Positions 1-5,130 of a DNA stretch of 5,130 nucleotides are shown here, in pieces. Each line of letters opens with the position of its first letter. The stretch's first letter is position 1. Below the pieces are notes generated by a model. The model searched no databases. It was not told where the DNA came from and saw only the letters and a program-made list of their open reading frames with translations. The position numbers and the translations under genes were made by a program. This DNA is from Candidatus Aminicenantota bacterium (GTDB lineage: Bacteria > Acidobacteriota > Aminicenantia > Aminicenantales > Aminicenantaceae). Location: positions 1 to 5,130 of the forward strand of contig JAUWJP010000143.1 of assembly GCA_030607635.1 (NCBI GenBank), written 5' to 3'.

Positions 1-1
1 A

Positions 2-1051
2 GATAAACTCACCCCTGAAGTGAAAAAATTAATCTCTTATAAAGTGGATGAAAGGAAAGTTTCTTCATTAGGGGGTCTTTTTGAATCCGGGGAGACAACT
101 TTAGTTCCTGAAACGGATGATATGTTAAGTGAAGAAGTTCTGGGAAAAGAGGTTAAAGAGATAATGTCCCTGGATGTTTATCAGGAAGTGATGAAGGGAT
201 ACATTGATAAAGTCCTGGTTGATGAGACTGGAGACACTGAGACATCAAAGATGGAAGTGGCCAAGGCTATAGGATTAATGGAATCTCATTCTCCTCTCGA
301 TCAGAAACTCGAGGAACTTCTTGAAGATGAATCGCCAGAAGTGAGCAAATACGCTATTGAAAGCGCGGCAAGGCTAAAGAGAAGAGAGCATGTTCCCGGC
401 TTAATCTATAAATTGCGTAATCCTTTAGCCAGGGAAGATGCCTGTACTGCCCTTGAAAAATACGGGGAAAAAATTGTTGGGTCTCTTTCAGATTATTTAG
501 GAGATTCTGACGAGGATGTTGGGCTGCGGAAAGAAGTGGCTTCAGTTTTAGCTCGCATTCCTATTCAAGATTCTGCGGATTTCTTGGCCTGGGAATTAGC
601 AGAAGATGATGAAGATATGGACCCTGAGCTCATCGATGCTTTGGATAGGATTCGTTCTGGAAAGCCCGATATTCAGGTCCAGGAAGAGATTATCAAGACT
701 AAAATATTCAAAGAAATAAAGAAATACTACCAGATTCTCATTAAATTTTACGATGCAAAATCTAAAGCTAAAAAGGTGAAGATGAGCGAACAATTAGCAG
801 AGAACCTGGCCGCTTCCATGATGAATATTTTTAAATTATTGGGGCTCATTTACTCTCATGAAGATATCTTTAGAGCCTACCAGAATATAAGAACCGTAAC
901 AAAGGATTCTGTGGATTATGCTCTTGAACTTCTTGATAATATATTGCCTAAAGAAATTAGAGATGTAGTTTTTCCGCTTATCGAAGACCTCCCCCTCGAG
1001 GAAAGGGTGAAAAGATGCCGGATACTCCTGAAGACTTTTCCTAAAAGGTAA
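2..1051 (+). CDS. HEAT-repeat C-terminal part of a protein paralogous to the downstream transporter (5' end outside window)
   Basis: About 349 codons are visible, ending in TAA at 1049-1051. A GTG at 20 could be taken as a start, but the frame is open to base 2. The residues before it (DKLTPE) continue the alignment with the downstream protein (EKLSSK, its residues 486-491), so the gene almost certainly begins upstream of the window. The visible part is acidic, soluble and alpha-helical, with HEAT-like helix pairs (for example around SPEVSKYAIESAARLKRREHV) and a conserved tail containing AYQNI, LELLDNI and PLIEDLP. It has no membrane segment. It matches the C-terminal ~350 residues of the next gene almost without gaps; in the last 68 aligned residues I count 41 identities. 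The missing N-terminus may be a Tlc-like membrane domain as in its neighbour, but that is inference. HEAT repeats usually act as protein-binding scaffolds; the partner is unknown. The stop lies 8 bases before the next start, which suggests one operon. Confidence 0.85.
   Translation, partial: DKLTPEVKKLISYKVDERKVSSLGGLFESGETTLVPETDDMLSEEVLGKEVKEIMSLDVYQEVMKGYIDKVLVDETGDTETSKMEVAKAIGLMESHSPLDQKLEELLEDESPEVSKYAIESAARLKRREHVPGLIYKLRNPLAREDACTALEKYGEKIVGSLSDYLGDSDEDVGLRKEVASVLARIPIQDSADFLAWELAEDDEDMDPELIDALDRIRSGKPDIQVQEEIIKTKIFKEIKKYYQILIKFYDAKSKAKKVKMSEQLAENLAASMMNIFKLLGLIYSHEDIFRAYQNIRTVTKDSVDYALELLDNILPKEIRDVVFPLIEDLPLEERVKRCRILLKTFPKR
1043..1048 (+). promoter_or_regulatory. Weak ribosome binding site for the Tlc-like gene, inside the end of the preceding gene
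   Basis: AAAAGG lies 11 bases before the ATG at 1060 and overlaps the last codons of the upstream gene, whose stop is at 1049-1051. The spacing is slightly long and the match partial. A site embedded in the upstream coding end, with an 8-base gap, is the usual arrangement for translational coupling between operon partners. No promoter is needed or evident at this junction. Confidence 0.45.
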
Positions 1052-1059
1052 AGAATTTC

Positions 1060-3576
1060 ATGGCCAAGAACTTGCTTCATAAAATTTTATCACGATTTGC
1101 TGATGTAAGACCCGAAGAAAGCTCTACCTCTGTGCTTCTGTTTTTTTATTTTTTTATGATCACTTCTTCTGCCTACATCATCAAACTGGTCAAGATTTCC
1201 GATTTCCTGGAGAAGCTTTCATACAGGAGACTCCCTTATGCTTATCTTTTGACAGCCATCCTGATAGGATTTTTTGTCACTTTAAACTCCAGGCTGCTGC
1301 GTGTTCTGAAGAGACACGTATACATATCTATCAGCCTGGTTTTTTTCATTACGAGTCTTTTAGTTTTCTGGTTGCTTTTCACTCAAGGAAGGAATTGGTT
1401 GCCTCTTGCATATTGGAATTGGATTTCTATGGTATTCTGGTTTTGGGCAGATATATTCTTGGTTACCTCGGTCACCCAGTTCTGGATACTAATCAACGAT
1501 ATTTATAATCCTCGTCAAGCAAAAAGGCTGATTGGCTTTTTAGTGGGCGGAGGACTTTTAGGTGGAGTTGCAGGAGCTCTCCTTACTTCTCTGTCTAAAA
1601 TAGTCGGAACCGAAAATCTTCTTTTAATTTGCCCTTTTATGCTTGGCATTTGTCTCGTAATAGTCAATCGTGTTCATAGAATCATTCAAAGCGAAAAAAA
1701 AGAAGAAATTAAGCCATCCGAAGAGCGGAAGAAGCCAAAAATTGGATACGGCAAGAGCTTTAGCTTGTTGAGAAAAAACCGGCATTTAATCCTCTTGACC
1801 GGGATTATGGCTGTGGCCATTATTGTTACAACTTTGATTGATTTTCAGTTCAATTATTTCGTCGAAGATGCCTATCCGAACAAGGATGCGAGGACCGCTT
1901 TTCTTGGCATGTTTTTTACCGTATTTCTTGTTTTTTCTAATCTGCTTCATGTTTTCTCAACCAGCCGTATCTTGAAAAATTTTGGAATCCGGGTCGCTCT
2001 TTTAGTTGCCCCATTTTTTTTGCTGGTTTTCTCTGGTGTAATTTTCATTTTCCCTTTTGCTCTGATTTACTGGGCTCTCATCATCAAGGGAACTGATAAA
2101 AGTCTTGCTCATTCACTCAACCAATCTGTCAGGGAGCTGCTTTACATCCCGATCCCTCCCGAGATCAAGTACAAAGCAAAAGTATTCATCGATATGTTCG
2201 TCAATAAGTTTGCTAAAGGCATTGCAGCTCTTCTGATTCTTTTGTTTTTTTCAGCTTTGAGCTTTGAGATAAAATATATAAGCATTATCGCCATCATATT
2301 TATCCTTATCTGGATTATTCTCAATATCTTGATTACCAAGGAATATGTGAATATTGTGAAAAGAAACCTCGAGATAAAATGGCATGATGCTGATAAATTT
2401 GTTGCAGAAAAGATTGATATTGATATGACAAAGTTGGTTTTCGACACCCTTGAGAGCAAAAAAAGGAGTTCGGTTCTGTATGCAATGAATCTTTTTGACC
2501 TTGTCAAAAAAGAAAAGTTGAGTTCTAAGCTGAGAAATATAATTTCATATAAATCTGATGAAGTAAGAGCGAGTTCCATGGATTCCCTTTTTGAAGTAGA
2601 TGGGGAGGTGCTAATCCCGGAAATCGAAGATTCTCTCGATGAGGAAAGTCTTGATGTCCAGGTAAAGGAAATCATGTCCCTGAATGTTTATCAAGAACTG
2701 ATGAAAGGCCATCTCGATAAAATAGTAAGTGAGGAAGGTAATGAGGAAGAAGTTTCCAGGATGGAGGCAGCCAAGGTTATGGGAATAATGGAGCCAACTA
2801 CTTCCGTCATCCATAATCTAAGTAAACTGCTCAGGGATAAATCGCCAGAAGTTGTCAGTTATGCTCTTGAGAGCGCTGGAAAGCTTAAAAAGCGGGAGTT
2901 TGTGCCTTTTATAATTCAAAATTTAAAAAATCCTTCCATCCAGAGAGTTGCCAATAAAGCTTTAGTAGAATATGGAGTTAAAATTATAGGCACATTAAAA
3001 GATTATTTGGGGGATCCGAGTGAAGATACGCGATTAAGAAAGGCTATACCGGACATCTTGGCTCAAACAGGCGCTCAAAGAGCAGCAGAGGTATTAGCCT
3101 TGGAATTAAGAAAAGAAAGCAGGGATGTGGAATCTGAAATCGTCAGCGCTATGTATAAGATGAGATCAGAAAAACCTCAAATTCATTTCCGAGAAAAGAT
3201 TGTAGTGCCTCAAATAATACCGGAAATAAAAAAATCTTACATGATTTTGCAAGAAATTCATGACTTAAAAGCCAGCAAGAAAAAAGAGTTCTTGGCCAAA
3301 GATTTAGAGAATAATTTAGCTCGATCTCTCAAGTATATTTTTGAATTGCTAAGTCTCATCTATCCCCGGGAAGATATCATCAAAGCTTATCAAAATATTA
3401 CTACTGGAACAAAAAAAGCAATAGACTATTCTATAGAACTTCTGGACAACATTGTAAGGAAAGAAATAATGGGAGTTTTCCTGCCTTTGATCGAGGATAT
3501 TCCTTTTGAAGATAAAGTTAAGAAAGGCAGAAAAATGCTCAAGATTTTGGAGAAAATGGAAATTTCTGAAGCATAA
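1060..3576 (+). CDS. Tlc-like (ATP/ADP translocase-related) MFS-fold membrane protein with C-terminal HEAT repeats
   Basis: 838 residues in two halves. Residues ~1-430 form an inner-membrane domain with about 12 hydrophobic segments (roughly 23-43, 57-76, 87-108, 118-145, 157-178, 184-203, 241-261, 280-300, 310-330, 331-344, 384-402, 405-425). A charged Lys/Glu-rich loop (~209-240) separates the two six-helix bundles, as expected for a major facilitator fold. Family-like motifs are RFADVRPEE near the N-terminus, LPYAYLL (58-64), and QFWILINDIYNPRQAKRLIG (140-159) followed by a glycine-rich helix GGGLLGGVAG. These resemble the bacterial NTP/NDP antiporter-like group (COG3202 type). Residues ~455-838 are soluble HEAT-like helical repeats with the conserved tail AYQNI, IELLDNI, PLIEDIP. 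Real Tlc exchangers are ~500 residues and lack this extension, so nucleotide exchange should not be assumed and the substrate is unknown. ATG at 1060 is chosen because the N-terminal motif starts directly after it and a weak AAAAGG lies upstream. The gene is a tandem paralogue of the preceding one. The fold call is fairly sure; the activity is not. Confidence 0.85.
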   Translation: MAKNLLHKILSRFADVRPEESSTSVLLFFYFFMITSSAYIIKLVKISDFLEKLSYRRLPYAYLLTAILIGFFVTLNSRLLRVLKRHVYISISLVFFITSLLVFWLLFTQGRNWLPLAYWNWISMVFWFWADIFLVTSVTQFWILINDIYNPRQAKRLIGFLVGGGLLGGVAGALLTSLSKIVGTENLLLICPFMLGICLVIVNRVHRIIQSEKKEEIKPSEERKKPKIGYGKSFSLLRKNRHLILLTGIMAVAIIVTTLIDFQFNYFVEDAYPNKDARTAFLGMFFTVFLVFSNLLHVFSTSRILKNFGIRVALLVAPFFLLVFSGVIFIFPFALIYWALIIKGTDKSLAHSLNQSVRELLYIPIPPEIKYKAKVFIDMFVNKFAKGIAALLILLFFSALSFEIKYISIIAIIFILIWIILNILITKEYVNIVKRNLEIKWHDADKFVAEKIDIDMTKLVFDTLESKKRSSVLYAMNLFDLVKKEKLSSKLRNIISYKSDEVRASSMDSLFEVDGEVLIPEIEDSLDEESLDVQVKEIMSLNVYQELMKGHLDKIVSEEGNEEEVSRMEAAKVMGIMEPTTSVIHNLSKLLRDKSPEVVSYALESAGKLKKREFVPFIIQNLKNPSIQRVANKALVEYGVKIIGTLKDYLGDPSEDTRLRKAIPDILAQTGAQRAAEVLALELRKESRDVESEIVSAMYKMRSEKPQIHFREKIVVPQIIPEIKKSYMILQEIHDLKASKKKEFLAKDLENNLARSLKYIFELLSLIYPREDIIKAYQNITTGTKKAIDYSIELLDNIVRKEIMGVFLPLIEDIPFEDKVKKGRKMLKILEKMEISEA

Positions 3577-3600
3577 TATCAATCCATGGGGATCACATAG

Positions 3601-3615
3601 TGGGGTCTGACCCCA
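3601..3615. repeat. Perfect palindrome TGGGGTC-T-GACCCCA
   Basis: Seven-base arms flank a single central T. As RNA it would form a six-pair stem with a CTG loop. It is far more GC-rich than its surroundings, sits 24 bases after the upstream stop and about 17 bases before the -35 box of the next gene. It is followed by AAAAAGG rather than Ts, so it is not a standard terminator on the + strand, and the opposite strand has no T-run after the hairpin either. From memory, GGGGTC(T/A)GACCCC motifs recur between genes in many environmental bacterial genomes, sometimes near REP-associated (IS200-like) transposase genes, so a dispersed repeat is the favoured reading. An operator for the downstream gene is the alternative. 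Confidence 0.6.
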
Positions 3616-3631
3616 AAAAGGCTGAATTTCC

Positions 3632-3661
3632 TTGAAATTATTCACTTATTAGTTTTATAAT
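3632..3661 (+). promoter_or_regulatory. Sigma70-like promoter for the FHA-GAF-phosphatase gene
   Basis: TTGAAA at 3632-3637 (five of six to the -35 consensus) and a perfect TATAAT at 3656-3661 are separated by 18 bases. Transcription would be expected to start near 3668, only about 11 bases before the ATG at 3679. This leaves a leader too short for a normal Shine-Dalgarno site, and none is seen. AT-rich sequence yields chance TATAAT matches, but the combination with a well-spaced -35 box in the only intergenic gap makes this credible. Confidence 0.6.
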
Positions 3662-3678
3662 TGTTTGCGCAGATTAAG

Positions 3679-5130
3679 ATGCCCAAACTATATGTTTATC
3701 AAAAAAAAGGAGAGGATTACTCCATTCCTCTTAAAAAAGATAGAATATCTATTGGCCGCTCTGCTGATAATGAAATCAACATTCTTGACCCATTCTGTTC
3801 AGGGAAGCATGCTTACATTTATCCTTCGGAAGAGGGTTGGGCAGTTCGGGATAATGGCAGCAAGAACGGAACCTTCCTAAACGGCAAAAAGATTAAAGCC
3901 GAGGTCGAACTTAAAAAAGGAGATGAAGTCCTTGTTGGGTCAACGAGGATTGTCTTCGATAAGGAAATCCCCACTCATGTAGAAATGACGGAGGCGCCCA
4001 CCTCCTCGGCAAATGTAAATACCATAATGCAGGTTGAAGAACTTTTAACCAAAAGCGAAATTGATACAACTATGAAAGGCAGCCTGGCACCTGTGGATTT
4101 GGAAAAGGTCAGAACAGAGCATAGAGCTCTCTCTATAATGAGTGAAGTTAGTAAAGCCCTTCTTCTTCATCAGCCTCTAAACGAACTCTTGGATAACATC
4201 ATGGATCTTATTTGTGCAAATCTTCCTATGGACAGAGGGATTCTGATGTTAAGAGAAGGCAATCCTGCTCAATTCATTCCCAAAGTGATTCGTGTCAACG
4301 ATAAGAACCTTAAGGATCAAAAGATTCTGCTAAGCCAGAGTATCATAAATATGGCTGTTGATAAGAATTCCTCAGTCCTAACTTCTGATGCCATGGCTGA
4401 CACTCGTTTCAAAGCCATGGAAAGCATTATTAAATTCAATATCCATTCGGCAATGTGTGTTCCTTTATGGAATAACAGGGAAATCATAGGAATCATCTAT
4501 TCAGACAGGATATCGAACCTTGAGCAGTTCAAAGATGAGGATCTCAAGCTTTTAACTCTTTTATCTAATTTGGCTGCAGTCAAAATCGAAAATGCTAAGC
4601 TTATAGATCAAGCCATCGAGAAAGAAAAGATGGAAAAAGAGCTTGCCTTAGCTGCCAAGATTCAGGAAGACTTTCTCCCTAAAGAAAATCCACCCTGCAA
4701 AAAATTTGAAATTGTTGGCTATAATACCCCCTGTTATCAAGTTGGCGGGGATTATTATGATTTTATCGACATCGACGCTTCTCGTTTGGGGATTGTTATT
4801 GCTGATGTTGCCGGAAAAGGATGGGGTGCCTCACTCCTCATGGCTTCATTAAGGGCAGCTCTTCAATCAGAGGTTCACGCTAGATACAATATAGAGGAGA
4901 TGGCTGTTAAACTGAATAATTTTGTCCACCGCAGTTCTGCCCCAAATGGTTTTATAACTTTTTTCTTTTGCGAGCTAAACAAAGAAAATGGTGAGCTAAA
5001 ATATATCAATGCTGGTCATAATCCTCCCCTTATTATCGATAAAAAAGGTAAAATCACCCGTTTGGAGAGCTCCGGCTTATGCTTGGGAATGTTTCCTTCT
5101 AGTACTTATGAAGTAAAAAAAGTCACAATA
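3679..5130 (+). CDS. FHA-GAF-SpoIIE/RsbU-type PP2C serine/threonine phosphatase (3' end outside window)
   Basis: 484 codons are open from ATG 3679 to the right edge, with no stop. Residues ~1-95 are a forkhead-associated domain, which binds phosphothreonine peptides; its signature residues are present: G26-R27, S41-G-K-H44, and N63-G64 within DNGSKNGTFLNG. Residues ~146-305 are a GAF sensor domain (TSDAMADTRF, SAMCVPLWN, IIGIIYSDR), with ligand unknown. A charged helical linker (~306-334, containing ELALAAKIQEDFLP) leads into a PP2C-family SpoIIE domain: VGGDYYDF with D358, IADVAGKG with D376, and NAGHNPP (444-450). These aspartates are the expected metal ligands; the last motifs lie beyond the window. 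Family members of this kind dephosphorylate anti-sigma-factor antagonists in partner-switching pathways, so this cytosolic protein probably integrates a phosphopeptide signal and a GAF signal; its substrate here is unknown. The start fits because the FHA first strand (KLYVYQ) begins at once; an in-frame stop at 3658-3660 bounds it, leaving TTG 3661 as the only earlier choice. Confidence 0.93.
   Translation, partial: MPKLYVYQKKGEDYSIPLKKDRISIGRSADNEINILDPFCSGKHAYIYPSEEGWAVRDNGSKNGTFLNGKKIKAEVELKKGDEVLVGSTRIVFDKEIPTHVEMTEAPTSSANVNTIMQVEELLTKSEIDTTMKGSLAPVDLEKVRTEHRALSIMSEVSKALLLHQPLNELLDNIMDLICANLPMDRGILMLREGNPAQFIPKVIRVNDKNLKDQKILLSQSIINMAVDKNSSVLTSDAMADTRFKAMESIIKFNIHSAMCVPLWNNREIIGIIYSDRISNLEQFKDEDLKLLTLLSNLAAVKIENAKLIDQAIEKEKMEKELALAAKIQEDFLPKENPPCKKFEIVGYNTPCYQVGGDYYDFIDIDASRLGIVIADVAGKGWGASLLMASLRAALQSEVHARYNIEEMAVKLNNFVHRSSAPNGFITFFFCELNKENGELKYINAGHNPPLIIDKKGKITRLESSGLCLGMFPSSTYEVKKVTI

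Larger units (their letters stand above)
3577..3678. other. Intergenic region with palindrome and promoter
   Basis: This 102-base gap separates the transporter-like gene from the FHA-GAF-phosphatase gene and is the only non-coding stretch of any length in the window. It contains a perfect 15-base palindrome at 3601-3615, a weak AT-rich inverted repeat (AATTTC/GAAATT, 3625-3639), and a good sigma70-like promoter at 3632-3661. I see no hairpin followed by a T-run, so no intrinsic terminator can be called for the upstream genes. Confidence 0.7.

Noticed and set aside
596..793. - strand open frame rich in Phe/Leu
   Set aside because: It is antisense to the Lys/Glu-rich HEAT region, and Phe/Leu richness is the expected complement of Lys/Glu codons.
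2142..2675. 177-codon open frame on the - strand
   Set aside because: It lies wholly inside the transporter-like gene on the opposite strand. Its composition is the mirror of membrane and helical codons, it has no recognisable motif, and the + strand frame is supported by homology with the paralogue.
2611..2814. - strand 67-codon open frame
   Set aside because: It is antisense to the conserved HEAT module and has no motif or independent support.
3601..3622. Palindrome as an intrinsic terminator
   Set aside because: It is followed by AAAAAGG, not a T-run, on the + strand. On the - strand the Ts precede rather than follow the hairpin.
3625..3639. AATTTC-CTT-GAAATT inverted repeat as an operator or terminator
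   Set aside because: It is short and AT-rich, such repeats are expected by chance here, and no T-run follows. It does overlap the -35 box, so a regulatory role is not excluded.
3349..3645. - strand 98-codon open frame reaching into the intergenic gap
   Set aside because: Most of it is antisense to the conserved tail of the transporter-like gene, and it crosses the palindrome. No motif or convincing start signal was found.
3665..3880. Short + strand open frame starting at TTG 3665
   Set aside because: It overlaps the start of the phosphatase gene in another frame. The frame beginning at ATG 3679 encodes a textbook FHA domain, so this one is a shadow.

Overview
The window is an AT-rich, tightly packed piece of a bacterial chromosome, with all three genes on the + strand. 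Nothing in it fixes the taxon. Large Tlc-like transporters with C-terminal HEAT repeats, FHA-GAF-SpoIIE phosphatases and a TGGGGTC/GACCCCA palindrome are features I associate with uncultured environmental lineages such as Acidobacteriota/Aminicenantes or deltaproteobacterial groups. That placement is a low-confidence guess.

Layout: (1) From the left edge to 1051 lies the 3' end of a gene whose visible part is entirely a HEAT-like helical-repeat region. It aligns nearly end to end with the C-terminal ~350 residues of the next gene, and its reading frame is open to the window edge, so the true start is outside the window. (2) After only 8 bases, 1060-3576 encodes an 838-residue protein. Its N-terminal half is a ~12-helix membrane domain resembling the ATP/ADP (NTP/NDP) translocase-like branch of the major facilitator fold, and its C-terminal half is the same helical-repeat module. 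(3) A 102-base gap (3577-3678) holds a perfect 15-base palindrome and, further down, a near-consensus sigma70-type promoter. (4) From 3679 to the right edge runs a multidomain signalling protein, FHA - GAF - coiled linker - SpoIIE/RsbU-type PP2C phosphatase, cut by the window end before its last phosphatase motifs.

The first two genes are tandem paralogues, probably co-transcribed and translationally coupled. The phosphatase gene appears to have its own promoter with a very short leader, so it is probably a separate transcription unit. A functional link between the membrane/HEAT pair and the phospho-signalling protein is possible but rests only on adjacency. I found no RNA genes, CRISPR arrays, complete mobile elements or convincing intrinsic terminators.
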